Origin: an uncultured Alphaproteobacteria bacterium
GTDB lineage: Bacteria > Pseudomonadota > Alphaproteobacteria > RF32 > CAG-239
Assembly: GCA_934248075.1 (NCBI GenBank)
Contig: CAKQKH010000023.1
Coordinates: forward strand, 1 to 22,303
Length of the DNA stretch: 22,303 nucleotides
Direction: 5' to 3'
The notes beneath the pieces were generated by a model. The model saw only the letters and a list, made by a program, of their open reading frames with translations. It searched no databases and was not told the DNA's origin. The translations under genes and the position numbers were made by a program. Positions 6,669 through 13,807 of this stretch are shown here, piece by piece. Positions within the stretch are counted from its first letter, which is position 1. Each line of letters opens with the position of its first letter.

Positions 6669-7804
6669 TTGATAGCTCCTAATTTTTTCTTTATTCTGAA
6701 TAACGGTAAAAATGAAAATAGTTTAAATGTTTTGCCGCCTTTTGAATCGTGTTTTATTTTTAAAATCGGAAACAAGAAAAATAGCTTAAAATTCTCGTTT
6801 CCCTTTTTGTCAGTTTTTATTTTCATCAGCGGAAGTCCGAGTAAACGGTAAAATTTTGTAAAAATTTCTTTATAAGGAGCTTCCTTTGATGTACGTTCAT
6901 TGCAAAGAATGGGATTGTTTTGTTTTTCTAGCATCAAATCCAAGAAATCAAAACATTTTTTATAATCAAAATTCTTTAATTTTAGTGATAATAACCAATT
7001 CTTCAAACCAAAGACAAACAAGTCATCAGGTTTCTGGCGTAAACGATCGTATTCAGTTATGTCTGAAACTTCACGAAAATAGAACTTACTATACATATAT
7101 TTCAATATGTTGTAGAATCTGGGATCTGGTTTTGATGATACTCCTCCGGTTCTAAAACACAAAAAATTATACGGAACATGTACATGCTTCAAATCTTTCA
7201 GGATAAGATCAAATTCAAATTTGAAATCGGTCGATGTTCCGTAGTGTTGCTCGTCGCTAAAATAGCCTACTGTTTCAAAAACACTTTTTTTAAATAACAT
7301 TCCTTCATGATTAAAAGAAGTTTCCATCCAAAATACCGGAGTATTATCACCTTTAAGAAAATAATAACTCTTATCATAATTATGTGCTATCCCTAAATAA
7401 GGAAAAACTTGATTATTGTATTTATTAACAAAAACTGTATCTCCAGTCACATAATCAGAATCAGTCATTTCCAGATATTTCATTTGCATCTCGATGGCAC
7501 TTTTATCAAACAAGTAATCATCGCTATGCAAAAGAACGACATATTCTCCGGCATACTTTTGTATGGCTTTATTCATGGCATCATAAGGGCCATTATCTTT
7601 TTGTTTATAATATGTAATTAATCCATTGTCTTGATACTTTTTAAGTAAATCTGATGTTCCGTCATCAGACATACCGTCCACAACAATATGCTCTATATTT
7701 TCATACGTTTGACATTGAACGGATTTAACCATTTTTTTAAAATAATTAATTCGTTTTTCTTTTACTAAATTTCTTACAACAGAAATTACAGTGACTTTTT
7801 TCAT
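6665..7804 (-). CDS. Glycosyltransferase family 2 with C-terminal KIK-repeat tail
   Basis: A 379-residue GT2-fold (GT-A) glycosyltransferase, probably adding a sugar to the lipid-linked repeat unit on the cytoplasmic face of the inner membrane. The nucleotide-binding acidic motif is V-V-D-G-M-S-D-D-G-T (41-50), and the metal-binding DxD equivalent is L-H-S-D-D (92-96). A K-D-N-G-P-Y-D-A-M-N segment lies between, as in the WcaA-like group. The last 62 residues form a separate module of short alternating basic and hydrophobic units: K-I-K-T-D-K-K-G, F-K-L-F-F, P-I-L-K-I-K, repeated. Nearly the same module ends the GT8 protein encoded just upstream. The start has AGGAT 6-8 bases before it. The gene follows the GT8 gene by 15 bases and overlaps the flavoprotein start by 4. 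Confidence 0.85.
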   Translation of the reverse strand: MKKVTVISVVRNLVKEKRINYFKKMVKSVQCQTYENIEHIVVDGMSDDGTSDLLKKYQDNGLITYYKQKDNGPYDAMNKAIQKYAGEYVVLLHSDDYLFDKSAIEMQMKYLEMTDSDYVTGDTVFVNKYNNQVFPYLGIAHNYDKSYYFLKGDNTPVFWMETSFNHEGMLFKKSVFETVGYFSDEQHYGTSTDFKFEFDLILKDLKHVHVPYNFLCFRTGGVSSKPDPRFYNILKYMYSKFYFREVSDITEYDRLRQKPDDLFVFGLKNWLLSLKLKNFDYKKCFDFLDLMLEKQNNPILCNERTSKEAPYKEIFTKFYRLLGLPLMKIKTDKKGNENFKLFFLFPILKIKHDSKGGKTFKLFSFLPLFRIKKKLGAIK

Positions 7805-7993
7805 AAACTTATCCTTTGTTTATTTTGCTTTTATTTTAAACAATGGCAAAAACGAAAACAGTTTGTATGTCTTGCCGCCATTAAAATTATGTTCGACCTT
7901 CAAGATTGGAAGTAAGAAAAACAGTTTAAAATACTTATTTCCTTTTTTGTCTGTTTTAATTTTCATAAAGGGTAAGCCTAAAAGACGATAATA
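6668..7993 (-). repeat. Pair of direct repeats encoding the shared glycosyltransferase tail
   Basis: Copy one is 6668-6853 (end of the GT2 gene) and copy two is 7823-7993 (end of the GT8 gene), in the same orientation about 1.15 kb apart. Their translations agree at 44 of 57 aligned residues and the DNA is also clearly related. Either the tail moved by recombination between the two genes, or both inherited the same mobile domain. The entry spans both copies; the sequence between them is the unique part of the GT2 gene. Confidence 0.75.
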
Positions 7994-9070
7994 TATACTA
8001 GAAGAAATAACAATGTTCTGATGCTGGTTAGCAATATTTTTTGCTGTATTAGATCCATTAAAGATGTTTCCATTTAAATCCACCATAACACCTTCACCGA
8101 CAATTCCTTTGGCTGGATGACCATCAGGCAGGGTATCCAATAGAGAGGCGCCGAAATTTTCAACCCCCAATTTTAATCCCTTAATTTCATCTTCAATTCT
8201 TTTTGCCAGAAAAGCGTTTTGCATTCCTGAAAAATATGGCGTCATAGAGGCATAATGCCACCACTCATTAAAATATTTAACAATTCTTTGTCCATTGTAG
8301 AATGAATGTTGTGTTCGCCATGGTTTATTGGGTGAAAAATGAATAATAACAGGGTGTTTCCATTCTTCCGCAAAATATGCGTCATCCAATTCGGGGTGGA
8401 CGCGTACGCAATAATTTTTTCGTTCACCTAAATTATATCTGTTCAAAAGTTGTTTGTATTTATTATTATAATAAAACATATTTAAGGCGTCTTGATGAAG
8501 GCAGTTAAATTTCTTCCCATATTTTCTACCTAGTTCTAGACAATGTTCTGTTGTTTCATCAGTTCGCCATTTGTCGCAATCAACCAGTAACATTCCCAAA
8601 TTAAAATAGACACTTTTTTTTGAGGGGAACAAATCATTTACCCCTCCAAATGCGATTTCTGGAGCGGCCCCAATTGCATAACCTTCTAAATCTTCATTAT
8701 ATAGTTTTTCAATATCGTCAACGACAATCGTATCACTTTCGACATGAATGGCTTTTCCGTGGATATCTGGAAACGCTTCTGGGAACAACAACATTGCCCA
8801 TGCGTCAAGCATGCCATAATACCAGACATTCATTCCTTCAAAGCGTTTCATATCGACTTGATAAAATTCGATTTTATTAATGGCGGGGAAACGTTCTTTC
8901 ATGGTTGACAACTGTTTTCTGTCAAAATCCGATAATCCGCAATCCATAACATAAAAATCTATACGGCGTTTGGTGTTGCACATAATGCTTGCCATCGTTG
9001 TCGCCGTGTAACCGACCATATCCCAGTTGGTTACCAGAAATACGGGTATATTTTCTTTGTGTTCCGTCAT
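7820..9070 (-). CDS. Glycosyltransferase family 8 with C-terminal KIK-repeat tail
   Basis: A 416-residue GT8 enzyme (retaining galactosyl- or glucosyltransferase family, typical of LPS and capsule loci). The metal site is E-S-D-T-I-V-V-D-D (111-119). Family landmarks follow in order: Y-F-N-L-G-M-L-L-V-D-C-D-K-W-R, H-Q-D-A-L-N and I-H-F-S-P-N-K-P-W, the last being the acceptor/phosphate loop. After the catalytic domain (to about 290) comes a linker of about 65 residues. The final 57 residues repeat the KIK module of the neighbouring GT2, with 44 of 57 positions identical by eye. A conserved tail on two unrelated catalytic folds suggests a shared membrane- or partner-binding role. The start is preceded by AAGGA. 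The upstream SDR gene ends 11 bases before the start. Confidence 0.85.
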   Translation of the reverse strand: MTEHKENIPVFLVTNWDMVGYTATTMASIMCNTKRRIDFYVMDCGLSDFDRKQLSTMKERFPAINKIEFYQVDMKRFEGMNVWYYGMLDAWAMLLFPEAFPDIHGKAIHVESDTIVVDDIEKLYNEDLEGYAIGAAPEIAFGGVNDLFPSKKSVYFNLGMLLVDCDKWRTDETTEHCLELGRKYGKKFNCLHQDALNMFYYNNKYKQLLNRYNLGERKNYCVRVHPELDDAYFAEEWKHPVIIHFSPNKPWRTQHSFYNGQRIVKYFNEWWHYASMTPYFSGMQNAFLAKRIEDEIKGLKLGVENFGASLLDTLPDGHPAKGIVGEGVMVDLNGNIFNGSNTAKNIANQHQNIVISSSIYYRLLGLPFMKIKTDKKGNKYFKLFFLLPILKVEHNFNGGKTYKLFSFLPLFKIKAK

Positions 9071-9081
9071 TATTTAAATCC

Positions 9082-9960
9082 TTAAATTTTTATTTTTAAT
9101 TCGTTCAATCCCAAAATCCGTTTGCACAGCGTATTGTCCAACAGGATTTTTTTCGGGCGTTTTTCTTTCCAAATCGTCGTATCACCGTCCATGGAAACGG
9201 GAATGATCAGCGATTTATCCAATCCGTATTTATCCGCGACGCGCAGAGCAAAATCGTATTTGGATAGGCTTTCGTCGCCTGCTACGTTAATAATAGAGTG
9301 CTTTTGTGCCTCTGGTTTATTGGTTAGCATGATTATTGTTTTAGCCGCGGTGTCAAAATCTATCATAGAACGCCAAGAATCTGTAAAAAATTCCATTGGT
9401 TGTCCATTTTGCAAATTGTTGATGATGTCATCAAAAAAGTGTTTTTTTGCCGTGGTAAGACTCTTGCCCATCATGACCGGCAGACGAACAATATTATATC
9501 CTTTAGCCAGAGCCATGGCTTCTTCGACAATTTTGTGGCGAGCATAATCATTCATTGGACTCAAACAATCTGTTTCTGTATAAGGTATATCCCTATCTAC
9601 ATTAAACAACATATCTGATGATAGACTATAAAATACTTTTATGTTTTCAAGTATATCTACAAAGTTGGCGTATCCAATGACATTAACTTGCCAAGCCAAT
9701 TTGTCATTGGCGGGATTTTTATTAACATTGAAAAACACAGGTAAATAAATAACCTTTAAATTGTTTACTGTTTTGGTCCGATCATTTAGGGCAACAATGT
9801 CTTCAACTTTGGTGATATCGCATTTTTGCCAGTGGACACGGTCGCGATTATCTTCCGGTAGATTTAAATCAGTGGCCAAAATCTCTTCATTTGTCATCTC
9901 CAAAATGTTTTTGATGAGATAGCTTCCCAAAAAACCATTGGCACCAACAATCAGATACAT
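9082..9960 (-). CDS. NAD(P)-dependent SDR sugar reductase/epimerase
   Basis: A 292-residue extended SDR. The cofactor motif is G6-A-N-G-F-L-G12 at the N-terminus, and the catalytic pair is Y139-x-x-x-K143 (Y-A-R-H-K) after an S-S-D strand. The overall build resembles dTDP-4-dehydrorhamnose reductase (RmlD) and related 4-keto-sugar reductases, although the locus has a second, more typical rmlD. A specific role in reducing the keto sugar made from the Gmd product is plausible, because gmd and a cupin epimerase directly precede it. The ATG follows the cupin stop with no gap, and GGAGG lies just inside the cupin gene, so it is translationally coupled. Substrate unproven. Confidence 0.75.
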   Translation of the reverse strand: MYLIVGANGFLGSYLIKNILEMTNEEILATDLNLPEDNRDRVHWQKCDITKVEDIVALNDRTKTVNNLKVIYLPVFFNVNKNPANDKLAWQVNVIGYANFVDILENIKVFYSLSSDMLFNVDRDIPYTETDCLSPMNDYARHKIVEEAMALAKGYNIVRLPVMMGKSLTTAKKHFFDDIINNLQNGQPMEFFTDSWRSMIDFDTAAKTIIMLTNKPEAQKHSIINVAGDESLSKYDFALRVADKYGLDKSLIIPVSMDGDTTIWKEKRPKKILLDNTLCKRILGLNELKIKI

Positions 9961-10332
9961 TTATTCCTCCGCTGCAAAAATATCTTTGGTTCCGTCATCT
10001 TGTTCAACCGGAGTATCATAAAGCGCGACCAAGGTTGTATCTGCTCTAAATTCTAACGAATGAACGACATAAGGCGGAAAACAGAAAAAATCTCCACTTT
10101 TGACTATCAAATCTTCATTGTGTCCGGCCTTGGAGAGGTGCAGACACACCTCTCCATCAACCACAAAAAATGCCTCTTGAGTATGTTTGTGATAGTGTCC
10201 GCCACGTTTGACTCCTGCTTTGGTGTGGAGTACGTTAATTTGCTTCCAGCCGCTATGCACCAGCTGAACCAAACTGCCGCGCTCGTCAGCAAAAGAAAAA
10301 TCCGGCTTAAGAAATGTTACCAGCTCAGACAT
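9961..10332 (-). CDS. Small cupin, sugar-nucleotide epimerase/isomerase-like
   Basis: A 123-residue single-domain cupin. The first motif is G-G-H-Y-H-K-H-T-Q-E-A-F-F-V-V-D-G, with metal or substrate ligands H46, H48 and E53. The second is the P-P-Y-V-V-H-S-L-E strand. An N-terminal D-E-R-G-S-L precedes them, as in FdtA/QdtA ketoisomerases and the C-terminal domain of CapF. Such proteins epimerise or isomerise keto-deoxysugar nucleotides. It overlaps the gmd stop by one base (TAATG) and abuts an SDR gene. The pair cupin plus SDR recalls CapF, which fuses these two domains, but here they are separate and in the reverse order. The substrate is probably the GDP-keto sugar made by Gmd; that is inference from position. 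Confidence 0.65.
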   Translation of the reverse strand: MSELVTFLKPDFSFADERGSLVQLVHSGWKQINVLHTKAGVKRGGHYHKHTQEAFFVVDGEVCLHLSKAGHNEDLIVKSGDFFCFPPYVVHSLEFRADTTLVALYDTPVEQDDGTKDIFAAEE

Positions 10333-11405
10333 TATACCTCCTGCGGAGTGTGGGTCTTGAAACCGTGGTCGTTGAGCAGTTTTTCGCGTTTGGCCAGATC
10401 AAGATCGCTTTCAACCATTTCATGACACAGCATTTGCAAATCATAAACCGGTTTCCAGCCCAATTTGGTGCGAGCCTTGGTGGAATCTCCCAGCAAAAGT
10501 TCAACCTCGGCCGGACGGAAGTATTTGGGATTGACATCTACAATCACTTTTCCGGTGGCTTTGTTGATGCCTTTTTCATCTACACCATTACCTTGCCACT
10601 CAATCTCTATGCCCAGTTCCTTAAATGTCATGGTTACAAAATCTCGGATAGAGGTGGTAGTGCCGGTTGCCAAAACAAAATCTTCCGGAGTATCGTTTTG
10701 CAAAATCCGCCACATTCCCTCAACATAGTCTTTGGCGTGACCCCAGTCGCGCTTGGCATTGAGGTTGCCCAAAGACAATTTTTCTTGCATTCCCAATGCA
10801 ATGCGCGCCGCCGCCATCGTAATCTTGCGAGTTACAAAGGTCTCTCCGCGGCGAGGGGATTCATGATTAAACAAAATGCCGTTGCAGGCAAACATGCCAA
10901 AGCTCTCACGATAGTTGACCACAATCCAATAAGAATACAGCTTGGCCACACCATAGGGAGAACGCGGATAAAATGGAGTTTTTTCAGACTGTATGGGTTC
11001 TTGAATCAGTCCAAACAGCTCAGATGTGGAGGCTTGATAAAATCTGGTCTTTTTTTCCAGCCCATTGAGGCGGATTGCTTCCAACAACCGCAGTGTTCCG
11101 ACGCCGTCGCTTTCAGCGGTGAACTCGGGGCAATCCCAAGAAACCTTAACATGGCTTTGAGCCGCCAGATTATAAATTTCGTCGGGCTGAATCTCTTTGA
11201 CTAAACGTGTCAGATTTGTGCTGTCAACCATATCGCCGTCGTGCAAAAACAACTTTGGATTACCCAGCAGATGCTCAATTCGTCCGGTGTTGAATGATGA
11301 GGAGCGGCGTTTGAGCCCATGAACCTCATAGCCTTTGTCCAACAAAAGTTCTGCCAAATAAGAGCCGTCTTGTCCGGTAATGCCGGTGATCAGTGCTTTT
11401 TTCAT
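10332..11405 (-). CDS. gmd: GDP-mannose 4,6-dehydratase
   Basis: A 357-residue SDR that converts GDP-D-mannose to GDP-4-keto-6-deoxy-D-mannose, the branch point to GDP-fucose, GDP-rhamnose, GDP-perosamine and others. The N-terminus A-L-I-T-G-I-T-G-Q-D-G-S-Y-L-A is the family signature. H-G-L-K-R-R-S-S-S-F-N-T follows, then the catalytic Y-G-V-A-K. The F-N-H-E-S-P-R-R-G-E-T-F-V-T-R-K segment is diagnostic of Gmd. Length agrees with the family. AAGGA lies 6 bases before the ATG, 3 bases after the GT2 stop. No fcl (GDP-fucose synthase) or per is in the window, so the final GDP sugar is undetermined; the following cupin and SDR are the candidates to finish it. Confidence 0.95.
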   Translation of the reverse strand: MKKALITGITGQDGSYLAELLLDKGYEVHGLKRRSSSFNTGRIEHLLGNPKLFLHDGDMVDSTNLTRLVKEIQPDEIYNLAAQSHVKVSWDCPEFTAESDGVGTLRLLEAIRLNGLEKKTRFYQASTSELFGLIQEPIQSEKTPFYPRSPYGVAKLYSYWIVVNYRESFGMFACNGILFNHESPRRGETFVTRKITMAAARIALGMQEKLSLGNLNAKRDWGHAKDYVEGMWRILQNDTPEDFVLATGTTTSIRDFVTMTFKELGIEIEWQGNGVDEKGINKATGKVIVDVNPKYFRPAEVELLLGDSTKARTKLGWKPVYDLQMLCHEMVESDLDLAKREKLLNDHGFKTHTPQEV

Positions 11406-11408
11406 GTC

Positions 11409-12305
11409 TTATCCTTTTTTGTAGAAAGTAATGCCTAACAAGCGAATGCAGCGTTTGCGCTTGCCCCAACGGACAGAAAATAGCTGTCGGCGGATGTAGC
11501 GTAAAAACTGCTTGCGATTGCGTTTTAATAATTTCTCCGGATTGGGGAAATCAGTAGTCCTGGCCAGTAGAGCCAAAAGAGTTTGTTTTGGCAAAAAGCC
11601 GAACTCGGCGGCGCGAACAGCCTGTTTGTGCGAGATGCCATAATTTTTTTCAATAACGTGAACATTGTCTTCTTTCAGCCAAGAAGACGGAGACGACATT
11701 CCTCCCAGCCGGAATGAAACGATGCTGTCTTTTATTTCTACCGGACGATATCCTGCCAATAACGCTCGCATGATAATGTCAAAATCACCCGCAATATGAT
11801 ATGTCTCATCAAAACCGCCTAGCTTATCCAGCATTTTTTTGGTTGAAAACATTGTGGGGTGGCCAATGGGTTGAGCAGTAAAACAATGATCCCATTTGGG
11901 CAAAACTTGTTTAATTTTTTGCCCCGCATCATCAACAATGTCATAAGGACCATAGCTGAAATCACCTTTGCCGCTTTCCATGGCGAGAACTGCTTTCCTT
12001 ATGGAATCAGTTTTGGAGTAAAAATCATCGGAATTTAAAAACGCCACATATTTGCCTTTAGCCTGTTTTATTCCTTTATTAAAGGCATTGTAAACACCGC
12101 TATCCGGCTCGGAAATATAGTTTAGCCCTAGTTCCTGCAACAGCTCTACCGTTCCGTCGGTAGAAGCTCCGTCTATTACCAAATATTCAATATTCGGATA
12201 ATCTTGTGTTTGTACGGATTCAACACATTGGCGAAAACATTTTTCCCGTCCGGCTTTAATCAGATTATAAGTAACAGTAACAATTGTTACTAATGGATCG
12301 GTCAT
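11409..12305 (-). CDS. Glycosyltransferase family 2
   Basis: A 298-residue GT2 enzyme for polysaccharide assembly. The motifs are V-T-V-T-Y-N at the first strand, V-I-D-G-A-S-T-D-G-T as nucleotide-binding acidic motif, and F-L-N-S-D-D-F-Y as the metal-binding site. H-P-T-M-F-S lies further on, as in WbyL/WcaA-like transferases. The C-terminus is strongly basic (R-K-Q-F-L-R-Y-I-R-R-Q) and ends R-L-L-G-I-T-F-Y-K-K-G. That is a short hydrophobic-basic tail reminiscent of one unit of the longer module on the GT2 and GT8 of the same operon. AAGGA stands 7 bases before the ATG. Donor and acceptor cannot be read from the sequence. Confidence 0.85.
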   Translation of the reverse strand: MTDPLVTIVTVTYNLIKAGREKCFRQCVESVQTQDYPNIEYLVIDGASTDGTVELLQELGLNYISEPDSGVYNAFNKGIKQAKGKYVAFLNSDDFYSKTDSIRKAVLAMESGKGDFSYGPYDIVDDAGQKIKQVLPKWDHCFTAQPIGHPTMFSTKKMLDKLGGFDETYHIAGDFDIIMRALLAGYRPVEIKDSIVSFRLGGMSSPSSWLKEDNVHVIEKNYGISHKQAVRAAEFGFLPKQTLLALLARTTDFPNPEKLLKRNRKQFLRYIRRQLFSVRWGKRKRCIRLLGITFYKKG

Positions 12306-12320
12306 TTTAATTTCCTTAAA

Positions 12321-13034
12321 TCAGCGGTTTTGCAAATATTTCAAAACCATGTCAGGCACATCTACCTGAACGGTCTTGGTGTTGTCTAAAAGGGATAGCT
12401 CGTGAGCAAGCTCAAAGTCATTGCCTCCGGGAAAAGTCTTGTCGCCAAAGAATACAATCTCGTCATTCGGATATGTGGCGCGCAGATGCCGAGCTATCTG
12501 CCCTTTGCCACAGCCTTTTGGGGTTATATCCATGGATATTGATCCGCCGACGGCAATATCTAAATCCGGAAACTCTTTTAATAGTTCCGCTCTAATATCA
12601 AGTCGCTCATGTGATGTTTTATCCCACGCGCAATATCTCTCGCGCTCGGTATAAGGGCAGTTGCGCCCCAAAACCGAGAAGTTTATCATGCCGATGCGCT
12701 CTTCAATGTAGTTGTCATACAGCACGCCGGGATAAGCCGTGCGTCGTCGGTATTCTTCCAGCCGTTTTAACAATTGCGCCGGTGGAGCAAAATGTTTTTG
12801 ATAGACGGTTTGCCCTCGCGCCATTAGCACGTTGCCCATAGAGCAATATATGCCGGTAAAAGCATTGATAACACTCAAAGGCAGCTGCTCCTCCACCTTG
12901 GCATAATCAGAACCCGTGGCGATAAAAGACTTGTGCGTCTTTTGCCATTCATAAAAATGTATGGCAAACTCGGCGGTCATCGGCAATCTTGCCGGAGTGA
13001 GAGTTCCGTCCATGTCAAAAACATAAATTGTCAT
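12321..13034 (-). CDS. HAD-family phosphomannomutase of the eukaryotic PMM2 type
   Basis: A 237-residue HAD phosphatase/mutase. The nucleophile motif is F-D-M-D-G-T-L-T (D7, D9). The cap carries E-R-I-G-M-I-N-F-S-V-L-G-R-N-C (about 112-126), which matches the sugar-phosphate-binding segment of eukaryotic phosphomannomutases (R-x-G-M-x-N-x-S-x-x-G-R). G-G-S-I-S-M-D-I-T-P-K-G follows, and the fourth HAD motif is G-D-K-T-F-P-G-G-N-D (197-206), again as in PMM2. It should interconvert mannose-6-P and mannose-1-P, feeding GDP-mannose to the adjacent Gmd. Bacteria usually use the unrelated ManB/AlgC enzyme, so this is a notable variant; a phosphatase role remains possible. ATG 13034 is preferred over a TTG codon just before it. 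It lies 12 bases after the nucleotidyltransferase gene. Confidence 0.75.
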   Translation of the reverse strand: MTIYVFDMDGTLTPARLPMTAEFAIHFYEWQKTHKSFIATGSDYAKVEEQLPLSVINAFTGIYCSMGNVLMARGQTVYQKHFAPPAQLLKRLEEYRRRTAYPGVLYDNYIEERIGMINFSVLGRNCPYTERERYCAWDKTSHERLDIRAELLKEFPDLDIAVGGSISMDITPKGCGKGQIARHLRATYPNDEIVFFGDKTFPGGNDFELAHELSLLDNTKTVQVDVPDMVLKYLQNR

Positions 13035-13046
13035 CAAACAGCACTC

Positions 13047-13490
13047 TTACGCCGCTTTTAGGCCATTCCATTTTTCCAAGATCCATGACGATGAATTGGC
13101 TTTATTGTCGCCACCCACGCCAAAGGCCAAATCCACCTGACACTCTCGACAAACCGGTCCTTCGGGAATATTGTCTTTGCCGCGGTCTCCTCCATTGGCA
13201 AACACCAATTTGGCGTCGGGATATTTGGCTCGTGCCTTGCGAATACCGTCAGAAGCCGAGTTGTCGGAATCATCAAATTCCAGCACATCAATAACCCCTT
13301 TCAGATTCTCCAATATCGCTCGGCGTGTCTTCATTGAGTGAAAGTTTTTGCCTTTTTTACGACACAGCCAATTGTCAGAGTTAGCCAAAACGATAACTCC
13401 GTCTGACGCTAAGGCTGAAGCTTTTATCATCTCTATATGTCCTTCGTGTATCGGATCAAATCCTCCCGACACGATATAGTATGTAGCCAT
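13047..13490 (-). CDS. Cytidylyltransferase-like nucleotidyltransferase (HxGH family)
   Basis: A 147-residue protein of the TagD/RfaE-type nucleotidyltransferase family. It shows G-G-F-D-P-I-H15-E-G-H18 (the HxGH ATP/CTP site), an F-A-N-G-G-D motif and N-S-S-S-W-I-L near the end, the counterpart of the I-S-S-T loop. Members join a nucleotide to glycerol-3-phosphate, heptose-1-phosphate, ribitol-phosphate or similar. Here it is the first gene of the operon and lies next to the phosphomannomutase, so a sugar-1-phosphate substrate is conceivable. GDP-mannose pyrophosphorylases (ManC) are, however, of a different fold. The ATG at 13490 is chosen because AGGAG sits 7 bases upstream and the protein then starts like the family (M-A-T-Y-Y-I-V-S-G-G). 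An in-frame start 21 bases further up would add a basic extension. Confidence 0.75.
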   Translation of the reverse strand: MATYYIVSGGFDPIHEGHIEMIKASALASDGVIVLANSDNWLCRKKGKNFHSMKTRRAILENLKGVIDVLEFDDSDNSASDGIRKARAKYPDAKLVFANGGDRGKDNIPEGPVCRECQVDLAFGVGGDNKANSSSWILEKWNGLKAA

Positions 13491-13542
13491 GTCTTTTCTC
13501 CTTTTATTCAATTTATTTAAACGGTTGCTAAGGAAAAATCGT

Positions 13543-13568
13543 TATCCATAAACCACCGTTTATGGATA
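13543..13568. repeat. Perfect 11-bp palindrome, operator candidate
   Basis: TATCCATAAAC (13543-13553) and GTTTATGGATA (13558-13568) are perfect inverted copies around CACC. The symmetry and its place about 55 bases before the minus-strand operon's first ATG suit a dimeric regulator site. Part of it recurs at 13670-13689. Confidence 0.6.
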
Positions 13569-13608
13569 GGCGCCGCGAAGATTTGGTGAAATATGTTTAA
13601 AATAAAGG

Positions 13609-13641
13609 AAAATCTAACTTTATGGTTGCAAGTTAGATTTT
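13609..13641. terminator. 12-bp hairpin in the divergent region, possibly a bidirectional terminator
   Basis: AAAATCTAACTT (13609-13620) pairs perfectly with AAGTTAGATTTT (13630-13641) around a 9-base loop. The A-rich and T-rich ends give a short U run on either strand. It is not downstream of any gene, so insulation between the two operons, or a cruciform, is more likely than ordinary termination. Confidence 0.45.
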
Positions 13642-13700
13642 AATAGTGTAGAAGATTCGGTATATATTTTAAACGGTGGTTTATGGATACGCACGGTCAT

Positions 13701-13730
13701 TTGACGAAACTTGATTATAAAATCTTTATA
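13701..13730 (+). promoter_or_regulatory. Candidate promoter of the rml operon
   Basis: TTGACG (13701-13706) and TTTATA (13725-13730) are 18 bases apart, about 75 bases before the rmlA start codon. The right arm of the inverted repeat ends 11 bases upstream of the -35 hexamer, a position fit for an activator or repressor. Confidence 0.4.
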
Positions 13731-13807
13731 CAACTCAAGGTTGGGCAAATGAATGCTGCGTGTACAAGTAAATCAAGGCTACTGGGTTAACAACAAGAGG
13801 TGTTGTA

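Larger units (their letters stand above)
13543..13689. repeat. 20-bp inverted repeat bracketing 107 bases
   Basis: The left arm 13543-13562 and right arm 13670-13689 (TAAACGGTGGTTTATGGATA) are exact reverse complements and enclose the central hairpin. Two copies of a regulator site in opposite orientation, each facing one operon, would explain it. A very small MITE-like insertion is the alternative. Confidence 0.7.
13491..13807. promoter_or_regulatory. Divergent control region of the polysaccharide locus
   Basis: This 317-base gap separates the two oppositely transcribed polysaccharide operons and contains no gene. It holds a perfect palindrome, a 20-bp inverted repeat, a central 12-bp hairpin and a promoter-like pair for the plus-strand operon, each listed separately. 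I see no JUMPstart/ops element. I also see no convincing sigma70 pair for the minus-strand operon, which may use a regulated or atypical promoter overlapping the repeats. Confidence 0.7.

Noticed and set aside
10314..11204. A 296-codon plus-strand frame opposite gmd
   Set aside because: It is a shadow of gmd, which is unmistakable on the minus strand.
13700..13807. A JUMPstart/ops element before the long rml operon
   Set aside because: No GGCGGTAG-type core is present in the leader.
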